From an uncultured Pelagibacteraceae bacterium (GTDB lineage Bacteria > Pseudomonadota > Alphaproteobacteria > Pelagibacterales > Pelagibacteraceae), in NCBI GenBank assembly GCA_902596745.1, contig CACJUZ010000003.1, positions 36,292 to 100,291 of the forward strand: DNA of 64,000 nucleotides, read 5' to 3'. A program made the position numbers and the translations under genes. This document shows positions 42,021 through 51,331 of this stretch, one piece after another (positions within the stretch are counted from its first letter, which is position 1; each line of letters starts with the position of its first letter). The notes under the pieces were generated by a model that saw only the letters and a list, made by a program, of their open reading frames with translations, made no database searches and was not told where the DNA came from.

Positions 42021-43369
42021 TTTAAAAACTTATTGAAATACTTATTAAACTTATTGGGTTCATTATTGACTAAAAATGTTTTGTTTGCTTTTAAAAGATT
42101 ATATTCAAAAATATTTTTACCAATTTTTTTAACTTTTAAATTCGGCCAAAATTTATTTGAAAAAACATCTAAAGCAGGATTTTGCGGAAAATGAATTATA
42201 GTTGTACCTTCTTCTAAAGCTTGTACGCAAACACCTGTTGCTGATCCAAAAAAAAGAGAGAGATTTTTAGATTTTCTATTTGTACCTCGATTTTTGTAAT
42301 AACTTAAAATTGAACCTATCTTTTTTTTAAATCTCAAATGTTTAGATGAATATTTATTAAGAGGATGAATACGAACTGATAACTTTTTAAAATTAAAATT
42401 TTTTTTATAAGAGATATATGACTCGAACATTTGTATATACTCATTAAATTTTTCAAGGTTATACGGTACAAAGATAAAACCACTTAATGTTTTATTTTTA
42501 TTTTTTTTAAATCTTAATGATGGAACTATTGATATTTTTTTCTTCTTCCAACCAAAATACTTTTTTAAGACTCTTTTTTGATCGGTACTTGAGACAATAA
42601 GGTTATCTAAATTTTGGTTTTTGTATATTAAATCGGTCTGAACAGGCCACGGAGCACAATGTAGATAACCAAAAGTATTAATTTTTTTGTTAATTTTTTT
42701 TGCTTGAGTAAGTATATTGTTTTGAAATGGCACCCCTTCATAATTGAGTAAAATATTTTTTGCTTTAGTTTTAGTTTGTATTTTTTTAAAAAATTCAGTT
42801 ACTTTGATAGCGTAGTGATATTCTCTCCAACAATAATGTTGAATTTTTTTTAATGAAAAATATTTATTTGTTACCAAGTTAAATAAATATTTAATAAGAT
42901 AGTAAAAACTAAAACTATTTTTTTTCCTCTTAGCAACTATAGCTATACTCTTATTAATTCTTTTCGGGATAAAATTATCTAACGAAATCAAAAACCAAAA
43001 TATTTTTTTATTATTAGTACCTATATTAAAATAATTGTCGTAAAAATTTCCGTTTTTATCAAAATTTAAACTCGAGGCATAAGAGACAATAATAGTTGAT
43101 TTGTTATTTGTTAAAAAATTTTTTTCATGGTGAAGGTCTAAGTCAAAATCTCTTGAAATTGATAAAACATTTTTAATTGAAAAAAAATATTTTTTAAACT
43201 CACTTTTTTTAATTATATCAAGAACTTTGTATCTACCTGGAGAATTAGCCCATATTGTAAAAAAACATAAAGGACTTAAACAAATATCGATATTATCCTT
43301 TTCTTGTTTTTTTAAAAAACTTTTACAAGAATTAATTAACTCTAGTTGAAATTTAGATATTTCTTTCAT
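42017..43369 (-). CDS. Uncharacterised surface-carbohydrate biosynthesis protein (possible glycosyltransferase)
   Basis: 450-aa soluble protein; FGYLHCAPWPVQTDL, FFGSATGVCVQALEEGTTIIHFPQNP resemble GT-B-like segments. Confidence 0.5.
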   Translation of the reverse strand: MKEISKFQLELINSCKSFLKKQEKDNIDICLSPLCFFTIWANSPGRYKVLDIIKKSEFKKYFFSIKNVLSISRDFDLDLHHEKNFLTNNKSTIIVSYASSLNFDKNGNFYDNYFNIGTNNKKIFWFLISLDNFIPKRINKSIAIVAKRKKNSFSFYYLIKYLFNLVTNKYFSLKKIQHYCWREYHYAIKVTEFFKKIQTKTKAKNILLNYEGVPFQNNILTQAKKINKKINTFGYLHCAPWPVQTDLIYKNQNLDNLIVSSTDQKRVLKKYFGWKKKKISIVPSLRFKKNKNKTLSGFIFVPYNLEKFNEYIQMFESYISYKKNFNFKKLSVRIHPLNKYSSKHLRFKKKIGSILSYYKNRGTNRKSKNLSLFFGSATGVCVQALEEGTTIIHFPQNPALDVFSNKFWPNLKVKKIGKNIFEYNLLKANKTFLVNNEPNKFNKYFNKFLK

Positions 43370-44414
43370 TTAATTTTCCAATAATATTAATAATCTTTTT
43401 ACTCTGTAGTTTTGAACCCAGGCTAAATCTTGCATAACTCTCTAAACCTTTAACCCCTGGCCCTTTTCTAAATAAAATACCTTTTTTTTTAAAAAAAAAT
43501 TCTTTTTTCTTTATATTTTTACCTAATTCGATATGAAAAAAATTTGCATGCGTGTCAATAAAATTTATTCCCATTTTTGTCAGTTGCGACTTAAGAAAGT
43601 TTTTTGAGTTGTTGATTTCAGAAATATGTTTTCTTACAATTTTATAATTTTCTAATAAATATTTAATTGCTACACATGAAAAATTATTAATTTCATACAT
43701 AGGTCTAAATTTGTTTAATAGCTTAGAAATTTTAGTTCCTGATATTGCGTAACCAGCCCTTAAACCAGCAATACCGAATGATTTTGAAAAAGTTCTTGTT
43801 ATTACAAGATTTTCATACTTTTTTAAATAACTTACATAACTTTTTTTGTAGAAACCTTCATATGCCTCATCTATGACAATTGGGACTCTATATTTTTTTG
43901 ATTTATTTAAAATTTTTTTCATTTGTTTTGTCTCTATTATTGTACCTGTTGGGCTGTTTGGATTCGCAATAATTATTAAAGATATTTTTTTTGATATAGA
44001 TTTTAAAAGTTTGTCATAATTTAATTCTAGTTTTTTATTGTATTTAATTTCTATTTTTTTCAAATTATATAAATCACAATATACGTTGACCATACCAAAA
44101 GTTGGTTGAAGAATTATGACTTTATCTCGAGGCATAGTAAATAGCTCGAAACAAGATTTTAGTGATAAATCTGATCCATTAGAAAGATAAATCATATTCT
44201 CTGACACTTTGTTTTTTTTTGCAATAATTTTTTTTATTTCGGAAACGTTTGGATAAGAAGTTAAATTAAACGTGTTAACTTTTTTTTTTAGATAAACTAA
44301 AAAACTTTTTTCAAATTCGATTACTCTCTCGTTTTTATCTAATCTTAGAAATTTTGATCGATCTAAAGTATCGTGTGGAAAACGATTAACTTTATTTAAC
44401 CATATTTTTTTCAT
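43353..44414 (-). CDS. PLP-dependent aminotransferase (HisC/CobD-like, fold type I)
   Basis: FLRLDKNE, NPNSPTGTII, IDEAYEGFY, RTFSKSFGIAGLRAGYAI. Confidence 0.9.
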   Translation of the reverse strand: MKKIWLNKVNRFPHDTLDRSKFLRLDKNERVIEFEKSFLVYLKKKVNTFNLTSYPNVSEIKKIIAKKNKVSENMIYLSNGSDLSLKSCFELFTMPRDKVIILQPTFGMVNVYCDLYNLKKIEIKYNKKLELNYDKLLKSISKKISLIIIANPNSPTGTIIETKQMKKILNKSKKYRVPIVIDEAYEGFYKKSYVSYLKKYENLVITRTFSKSFGIAGLRAGYAISGTKISKLLNKFRPMYEINNFSCVAIKYLLENYKIVRKHISEINNSKNFLKSQLTKMGINFIDTHANFFHIELGKNIKKKEFFFKKKGILFRKGPGVKGLESYARFSLGSKLQSKKIINIIGKLNERNI

Positions 44415-45297
44415 TTATCTTAAGCCATTCTTTTGCGTGTTTTTTTCCAATAAGTTCACCAGAAACATCACACTTATTGCAAGGTTGAAAATTTCTATCT
44501 GCATTTAATAATTTATTTCTAGCAAATCTATATTTCTTATCTAGCCAAATATCTAAAATTTTTTTTTCTTTAACATTTCCTATGACATATTTTTTCGCCC
44601 AATCATGTGAACACATCTGAACATCGCCATTATAGTCAATAAAAAAAGTGTAAGCAGGATAATTACATATAGCATTTAGAGATTTTTTTAATGCAGGTAT
44701 TTTATATTCTGCATTTGTCAAGGTTCCACTTCTGTTACTTATATTTAAACCAAAATTTTTTTCTTCGGGCATATACCTATTCCTAATAACATATTGGTCT
44801 TTTCTTAAATTTGCTTTTTCACACAATTTATGAAAATTTTCCTCTTCTTTCGGACCATCGTATACGCTTATTAACAAAGTAGATAAACCTGATTTAAAGA
44901 GTTTTTTTAATCTTTCTAAATTTAAAACATCTCCATTAGTAATTATTTCAATTTGTGCATTTGGTAAAAATTTTCTTGCTTCTGAAATACTAGAATAAAT
45001 TTTTTTATCTAATAAAGGCTCCACATATCCAGAATATATTATCATTCCTTTATAATTCAATTCTGCAAGCTCAGAGAATATTTTAGTATGTAGATCAGTT
45101 GCAATAAACTCGTTTATATCTAAATAATCTGGATCACTTCTTGGACAAAAAGAACACTTTCGATTACACATGCCGGAATTACTTATCTCTACTACAGACA
45201 TTAAAGGTATCTTGCTACCTTCAATTAATTGAAGGCTATCTTCAGTAATCTTATTTTTTCTAGGTATATTCTTATCAATTAATAAATTTTCTTGCAT
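44392..45297 (-). CDS. Radical SAM/SPASM domain protein
   Basis: CNRKCSFCP (CxxxCxxC) and C-terminal C-x-C SPASM Cys (MCSHDW...PCNKCD); probable start MQENLLIDKN at 45297 rather than 45324. Confidence 0.88.
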   Translation of the reverse strand: MQENLLIDKNIPRKNKITEDSLQLIEGSKIPLMSVVEISNSGMCNRKCSFCPRSDPDYLDINEFIATDLHTKIFSELAELNYKGMIIYSGYVEPLLDKKIYSSISEARKFLPNAQIEIITNGDVLNLERLKKLFKSGLSTLLISVYDGPKEEENFHKLCEKANLRKDQYVIRNRYMPEEKNFGLNISNRSGTLTNAEYKIPALKKSLNAICNYPAYTFFIDYNGDVQMCSHDWAKKYVIGNVKEKKILDIWLDKKYRFARNKLLNADRNFQPCNKCDVSGELIGKKHAKEWLKINEKNMVK

Positions 45298-45392
45298 TAT
45301 TATATGGTTGGTTATAACGTTCAAATATTGAACAGTAAAGTATTATTTGTCTAATTATTACGCAAATACGCTTATTAAATGGAGATTTTATA

Positions 45393-46517
45393 ATGACTAA
45401 AATTAAATTAGCTTTTTTTAGTACATCAAGATCAGAATTAGGAAACATGTCTAATTTAATAAAATATTTAAAAAAAGATAAAAGATTTCATATTTACTTT
45501 TTTGCTGGTGGAACACATTTTTTAAAAGAATTTGGAAACACATTTAAAGAAATTAAAAAGAAAAAAATAAAGATCGATAGTACATTTAAATTTTTTTCTA
45601 ATAAAAATAAGTTAAAAGATATATCTTACCAACTAGGAGAAGCCCAAGAAAAAATTAATAAAATTTTTTTAAATTTTAATTTTAAATATATGGTTTTATT
45701 TGGAGATAGATATGAATTACTACCTATAATCAATAATTTAATTTTACACGAAAAAAAATTAATTCACTTTGGTGGTGGTGAAACAACTTTAGGAGCAATT
45801 GATCAAAAGGTTAGAAACATTATTACCAGCGCAGCAGATTTACATTTTACATCCTCAAATGAGTATAAAATTAATTTAATTAAAAAAGGTATTAAAAAAG
45901 AATATGTATATAATGCAGGGACATTTAGTAATTCAGCTATTAAAGATAACCAGAAAAATAATTTATTTCTTAAAAGATTTAAATTAGAAAAAAATTTTGT
46001 AATAATGACTTATCATCCAGAAACACTAATTTCTCTCAAAAAAAATTTATTAGTTTTGAAAAATATTTTTTTATTTTTAAATAAAAAAAAATTTAAAGTA
46101 ATTATTACAGCGCCTAACAAAGAAATATACTCAGATAAAATATTATTAGAAATTAAAAAAAATTTAAAATTAAATGAAAATTTAATTTATTTTCCTTCTT
46201 TAGGAAATAATCTTTTTAAGTATTTGCTTAAAAAAAGTAAATTTATTATTGGTAACTCATCCGCATGTGTAATTCTTGCTCCTTTCTATAAAGTTCCTTC
46301 AATTAATGTAGGGAATAGACAAACCGGTAGATTAATGCACTCAAGTGTTATTAATACAAGCGGAATTGGTAAATCGTTAGAAAAAAGTTATGATATTTTA
46401 ATGTCGTCCAAATATAAAAAAAATATTAAAAATCTTAAGTTTAAATTACAGAAAAAAAATCAATTTTCTTTTGTTAAAAATAAAATATTAAATTTTATAA
46501 AAAAAAATGAAAAATAA
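45393..46517 (+). CDS. NeuC/LegG-like hydrolysing UDP-sugar 2-epimerase
   Basis: TSRSELGNMSNLI, LFGDRYELLPI, IHFGGGETTLGAIDQKVR, VIMTYHPET. Confidence 0.87.
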   Translation: MTKIKLAFFSTSRSELGNMSNLIKYLKKDKRFHIYFFAGGTHFLKEFGNTFKEIKKKKIKIDSTFKFFSNKNKLKDISYQLGEAQEKINKIFLNFNFKYMVLFGDRYELLPIINNLILHEKKLIHFGGGETTLGAIDQKVRNIITSAADLHFTSSNEYKINLIKKGIKKEYVYNAGTFSNSAIKDNQKNNLFLKRFKLEKNFVIMTYHPETLISLKKNLLVLKNIFLFLNKKKFKVIITAPNKEIYSDKILLEIKKNLKLNENLIYFPSLGNNLFKYLLKKSKFIIGNSSACVILAPFYKVPSINVGNRQTGRLMHSSVINTSGIGKSLEKSYDILMSSKYKKNIKNLKFKLQKKNQFSFVKNKILNFIKKNEK

Positions 46518-47544
46518 ATATCCCTGGAATAAAAAATTATATATTATTGCAGAAGCTGGTGTAAACCACAACGGAAAGTATAATCTTGCAAAAAAAATGA
46601 TTTTAAGTGCTAAAAAAGCTGGTGCTGATGCAGTTAAGTTTCAAACATGGGTGGAAGGCGAATTAACAGGTAAATTTACAAAAAAAATTGGATATGTCAA
46701 AAGAAATTTTAAAACAGATCTATCAAGATATAAAATATCTAATAAATTATCACTTTCCTTTAAAGAGTTTATAAAACTAAATAAGTTTTGCAAAAAAATT
46801 AAAATTGATTTTTTAACTACTCCCTGTGGAGAAAAAAGTCTAAAATTTATCACAGATAAATTAAAAGTGAAATATATTAAAATTGGTTCTTCAGAATTAA
46901 ATAATTTGGATTTTTTAAAAAAAGTAAGTAAAAAAAAACGTCCGATTATTTTTTCTTCTGGAATGGGAACTCTTGAAGAAATTAAAAAAGCTTACAGAGT
47001 ATGTAAAAAAAATAACAAGTATCCTATTATAGTTTTTCAGTGTACTTCCCAATATCCTTGTGATCCAAAGAATGTAAACTTAAATGTTATTTCAACTTTG
47101 CAAAAATTTTTTCCATTAGTTGGATTTTCAGATCATACAAAAGGTAAAGAGGCAGCTATAGGAGCAGTATCTTTAGGCGTTAATATTGTAGAAAAACACT
47201 TTACTTTAAATAAAAATTTTAATGGTCCTGATCACAAGGCATCTTTAAGTGTAAATGAACTTAAGGATTATATTTATTCGCTCAAATTAACTAAGCGAAT
47301 GTTAGGCTCATATATAAAAAAACCAACTCAGGAAGAAAAAAACATAATGGAGCAAACTAGGAGAGGACTTGTAGCAAACCGAGATATTAAAAAAGGAAGT
47401 ATTTTACGGTATTCAGATATTTCACTAAAAAGGCCAGCTAGTGGAATACAGCCTAATGAGCTCAAATACGCAGTAAACAAAAGAGTAATGATAAATCTTA
47501 AAAAAGACCAACCAATTAAAAAGAAGAATTTAAAATCATTATGA
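46507..47544 (+). CDS. NeuB/LegI-like nonulosonate synthase with SAF domain
   Basis: IIAEAGVNHNGKYNLAKKMI, AVKFQTW, TTPCGEKSL, VGFSDHTKG, VEKHFTLNKNFNGPDHKASL, C-terminal SAF. Confidence 0.93.
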   Translation: MKNKYPWNKKLYIIAEAGVNHNGKYNLAKKMILSAKKAGADAVKFQTWVEGELTGKFTKKIGYVKRNFKTDLSRYKISNKLSLSFKEFIKLNKFCKKIKIDFLTTPCGEKSLKFITDKLKVKYIKIGSSELNNLDFLKKVSKKKRPIIFSSGMGTLEEIKKAYRVCKKNNKYPIIVFQCTSQYPCDPKNVNLNVISTLQKFFPLVGFSDHTKGKEAAIGAVSLGVNIVEKHFTLNKNFNGPDHKASLSVNELKDYIYSLKLTKRMLGSYIKKPTQEEKNIMEQTRRGLVANRDIKKGSILRYSDISLKRPASGIQPNELKYAVNKRVMINLKKDQPIKKKNLKSL

Positions 47545-48566
47545 ACTTAGTACGTGATCAGAAAAATTGGGATATAATTTTGGGAAAATTTAAAAAAGAT
47601 GGAATAAGTGACTCTTACCATAATTTTGAATATCAAAACCTTTATAAATCCAAAAATTCAGAACCAATTCTTTTTGTACATGAGAAAAAAAATAAAATAT
47701 TTATTTTACCATTTCTTAAAAATAAAATTTTGGATACAAATTATTATGATTTTGAGACTGCATATGGTTATGGTGGACCACTAACATCTTCATTTGACGT
47801 AAATTTCATTAAAGATTCTTGGGGGAAATTTAAGGAAATATTAAATAATGAAAAAATAATTGCAGGAATTATAAGATTTAACCCTATTCTTAACTCTGAT
47901 GAAATTTTTGAAAATAAATTTATTAAAATAATCTACAAATGTAGCACGGTTGTAATGGAGTGTAATAAAACTTTAGATCATGCAAGAAGTAACTATTCAA
48001 AAGATATTAAAAATAGGCTTAAAAAAATTAATAAAGATAATATAAAAGTAAGTATTTCAAACGAAAGTAATTATTTAAACTCATTTAAAAAAATTTATAT
48101 CGATAGAATGACTAAATTAAAAGCAGATCAAAGCTATTTTTTTACCCAAAATTATTTTGATAATTTTATAAATTTTAATAAAACAAATTGGAAAATATTA
48201 TCTGTAATTTTCGAAAACAAATTTATTGGAGGAGCTATTTTATTATTTTCAAAAAATATTTGCAATGTTCATTTGTCCTCTAGTTTAGAAAAACATTTTA
48301 ATCTTTCACCAAATATTATTATAAGAGATAAAGTAATAGAATATTGCTACTCAAACAAAATAAACTATATCCACTTCGGCGGTGGGAGAACCCATCTTAA
48401 AGATGATAGTCTTTTAACTTTTAAAATGAAATTTTGTAAAAATTTAAAAACATATTTTTTAGGAGGAATGATTATTAATGAAGAAATTTATAATAAATTT
48501 ATCAAAGAAAAATCAAAAGAGGTTCCTGAAAAATATAAAAATTATTTTTTAAGATATAGATATTAA
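47541..48566 (+). CDS. FemAB-like GNAT acyltransferase
   Basis: YGYGGPLTSS, NIIIRDKVIEYCYSNKINYIHFGGGRT; two-domain FemAB-like layout. Confidence 0.7.
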   Translation: MNLVRDQKNWDIILGKFKKDGISDSYHNFEYQNLYKSKNSEPILFVHEKKNKIFILPFLKNKILDTNYYDFETAYGYGGPLTSSFDVNFIKDSWGKFKEILNNEKIIAGIIRFNPILNSDEIFENKFIKIIYKCSTVVMECNKTLDHARSNYSKDIKNRLKKINKDNIKVSISNESNYLNSFKKIYIDRMTKLKADQSYFFTQNYFDNFINFNKTNWKILSVIFENKFIGGAILLFSKNICNVHLSSSLEKHFNLSPNIIIRDKVIEYCYSNKINYIHFGGGRTHLKDDSLLTFKMKFCKNLKTYFLGGMIINEEIYNKFIKEKSKEVPEKYKNYFLRYRY

Positions 48567-48567
48567 T

Positions 48568-49608
48568 ATGAGAAAACTTATTGGTGGAAATTATGGATTT
48601 AAGAGAACTTATCGAATAAAAAATAATTTCTTTATCAGAAATTCAGATAATCTTTTTCCCAGTGGAAGAAGTGCTTTTATAAGTCTTGTAGAATATTTGT
48701 TTAAAAAGAATAATTTAAGCAAGATAGAAATCCCTACCTTTTTATGTGAAAGTATTGCTCAATCTTTACATAGATATAACTTTGATTATTCATTTTACTC
48801 TATTAACAAAAAATTTGAATTAAAACCAAAATTAAAAAAAGACACTATTACTTTATTGGTAAATTTATTTGGTATGAATGATGAAAATATAAAGAAAATA
48901 GTTAAAAATAACTCTGGCCAAAGTTTTATTATAGATATGACTCATTCAATATTAAATAAAAACTTTTCATTGGAGAAAAAAGAAAATACAGAAATATTTT
49001 TTTCTTTAAGAAAGTTTTCACCAGTTATGGCTGGAATGTCTTCAATCAAGAATATGCAAAGTGTTTTAAATTCTCGTTATTTAAGATTGTTTAAAGATAA
49101 TATTGAATTAAAAAAAAAAAGATATAAATATTTTAAATTAGAAAATAAGCCTATTGATATTTTTTTTGAAAATAAAATGATAAGACAATTTAGTAATCAT
49201 GAGAAAAAACTTAAAAGAATTTTTCATACTAAAGTTCCAAAAATAATGCCAGTTTTATTGAATGGTATTAATTGGAATGAAGTTAGAAGGAAAAGGAAAA
49301 ACAATTTTCTCTATTTAACTAAAAAAATAAAAAAGAAATTTAAAATAATAAATTTAGGTAACTTGAGAAAAAGCGTTACTCCTATGTTTTTAGTACTAGA
49401 CCTTGGTAAACATAGAGATAACATAAAAAAATTTCTTTTTTCAAAAAGAATACTGACACCAGTTCATTGGCCAAAATCAAAATTTGTAAATTACAGAAAC
49501 TTTAAAGTTGAGAAAAAAATGACTGAAACTTTATTAAGTATACCTATTGATCAAAGATATAATTATACTCATATGGAACTCATATCGAAAAATTTATTAA
49601 AATATTAA
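48568..49608 (+). CDS. Degenerate DegT/DnrJ/StrS-like PLP protein
   Basis: LFPSGRSAFISLVEYLF, IPTFLCESIAQSL, FFSLRKFSPVMAG (Lys conserved). Confidence 0.6.
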   Translation: MRKLIGGNYGFKRTYRIKNNFFIRNSDNLFPSGRSAFISLVEYLFKKNNLSKIEIPTFLCESIAQSLHRYNFDYSFYSINKKFELKPKLKKDTITLLVNLFGMNDENIKKIVKNNSGQSFIIDMTHSILNKNFSLEKKENTEIFFSLRKFSPVMAGMSSIKNMQSVLNSRYLRLFKDNIELKKKRYKYFKLENKPIDIFFENKMIRQFSNHEKKLKRIFHTKVPKIMPVLLNGINWNEVRRKRKNNFLYLTKKIKKKFKIINLGNLRKSVTPMFLVLDLGKHRDNIKKFLFSKRILTPVHWPKSKFVNYRNFKVEKKMTETLLSIPIDQRYNYTHMELISKNLLKY

Positions 49609-49609
49609 A

Positions 49610-50662
49610 ATGAAAAAAAATTTAAAAATAAGGGAAGACATTACAATTAAACAAACATTTACAAGGTTAAATAGTACAGGTCTGGGATGTTTGTTTGTAG
49701 AGGATAAGAAAGGTAAATTTTTAGGAACAATAACAGATGGTGACTGTAGAAGAGCACTCTTAAAAGGACAAAATCTAAATTCTAAAATTAAAAATATTTA
49801 TAACAAAAAGCCCTTCAAACTTTTTCAAAACACTTTTGATAAGAACAATTTGAGAAATTTATTTATTAAAAATAAAATTGACCTTATTCCAATTTTAAAT
49901 AAAAATAATAAAGTAAATAATTATATAACTTTTTCTGAGACTTTTAAAAAGAAACAAAAACAAAAAATTTATAAAAAGAATAAAAATTCGATAGTCATAA
50001 TGGCTGGTGGTCAAGGAAAAAGGATGTTGCCATTTACAAGTATACTCCCAAAACCATTGTTACCTTTAAAGAAACAAACTGTCATAGAGAAAATAATATC
50101 AAATTTCATAGATCAAAAATTTACAAATTTTATTTTATCAGTTCATTATAAGTCGAAAATAATTAAATCTTTCTTTGAAGAATTAAAACCTAAATATAAA
50201 ATTAGATTTATAGAAGAAAAAAAACCAATGGGAACTATCGGATCACTAAGCCTAATGAAAGGGAAATTATCTCAAGATTTTTTTGTTTGTAATTGTGATA
50301 CTATTTGTAATCCAAATTTTAATGAGGTAATTAAATTTCATAAGAATAATAAAAATATTCTTACGATAATTGCTTCATCAAGAAAAATATCTATACCTTA
50401 TGGTGTCTGTGAGTTAAGTGACACCGGAGAGTTTTTAAAGATAAATGAAAAACCAAATAAAGAATTTATAATTAATACTGGAATGTATTTGATAAATAAA
50501 AAGATATTTAAGTACATACCCAAAAGAAAAATTGATATTGATATTTTAATTAAAAATTTAAAAAACAATAATGAAAAAGTAGGAGTGTTCCCATCATTAG
50601 AAAATGAATGGTCTGATGTTGGAGTTTGGAAAAATTACGAACAATACATTAAAAGTATTTAA
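49610..50662 (+). CDS. Sugar nucleotidyltransferase with N-terminal CBS domains (PtmE-like)
   Basis: CBS (GLGCLFVEDKKGKFLGTITDGDCRRALL) then VIMAGGQGKRMLPFTSILPKPLLPL. Confidence 0.85.
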   Translation: MKKNLKIREDITIKQTFTRLNSTGLGCLFVEDKKGKFLGTITDGDCRRALLKGQNLNSKIKNIYNKKPFKLFQNTFDKNNLRNLFIKNKIDLIPILNKNNKVNNYITFSETFKKKQKQKIYKKNKNSIVIMAGGQGKRMLPFTSILPKPLLPLKKQTVIEKIISNFIDQKFTNFILSVHYKSKIIKSFFEELKPKYKIRFIEEKKPMGTIGSLSLMKGKLSQDFFVCNCDTICNPNFNEVIKFHKNNKNILTIIASSRKISIPYGVCELSDTGEFLKINEKPNKEFIINTGMYLINKKIFKYIPKRKIDIDILIKNLKNNNEKVGVFPSLENEWSDVGVWKNYEQYIKSI

Positions 50663-50664
50663 TA

Positions 50665-51324
50665 ATGCATAATTTTTTAGGTATCATAGCTGCAAGAAAG
50701 AAATCTATAAGGATTAAAAACAAAAATTTAGAAAAATTAGGAAAAAAAAAATTAATTGAGTACACTTTTTCTTCCGCTAAAAAATCAAAAAAATTAGACA
50801 AGATTTTTTTATCTACAGATGATACTAAAATTATAAAACTTGCAAAAAGGTACAATATCAAAGCTCCATTTCTCAGACCTAGCTCTATATCAACATCAAA
50901 AACAAAAATGGAAACAGTAGTTTTGCACTCGCTTAAATTTTATAAAAAAAAGTATAAGATTTTACCTAAAAATTTTGTAATCTTACAACCTACGTCTCCT
51001 TTTAGAACACAGAAAGACATTGATAATTCTATAAATAAATATAAAAAATTAAAATCTAAATCTTTGGTTTCGGTTAGTAAACCACTAAATCCTGTTGAAG
51101 AAATTTTTATTATTTCAAAAAGAAAACTTGGAAAAAACCTTAAAAAGTTCAAAAATAATAGCTTATTTTTAAATGGGTCTATTTACATAAGAAACACAAA
51201 AGAATTTTTAAAACAAAGAATTTTAATAAGTAAAAATTCTAATTATTTTGTAACAAAAAAAATAAATTCTATAGATATAAACGATAAAATGGATTTAAGT
51301 TTCGCAAAGTCACTAATTAAATAG
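50665..51324 (+). CDS. CMP-nonulosonate (acylneuraminate) cytidylyltransferase, NeuA/LegF-like
   Basis: IIAARKKSIRIKNKNLEKLGKKKLIEYTF; LRPSSIS; ILQPTSPFRTQKDIDNSI. Confidence 0.85.
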   Translation: MHNFLGIIAARKKSIRIKNKNLEKLGKKKLIEYTFSSAKKSKKLDKIFLSTDDTKIIKLAKRYNIKAPFLRPSSISTSKTKMETVVLHSLKFYKKKYKILPKNFVILQPTSPFRTQKDIDNSINKYKKLKSKSLVSVSKPLNPVEEIFIISKRKLGKNLKKFKNNSLFLNGSIYIRNTKEFLKQRILISKNSNYFVTKKINSIDINDKMDLSFAKSLIK

Positions 51325-51331
51325 GTTTACT

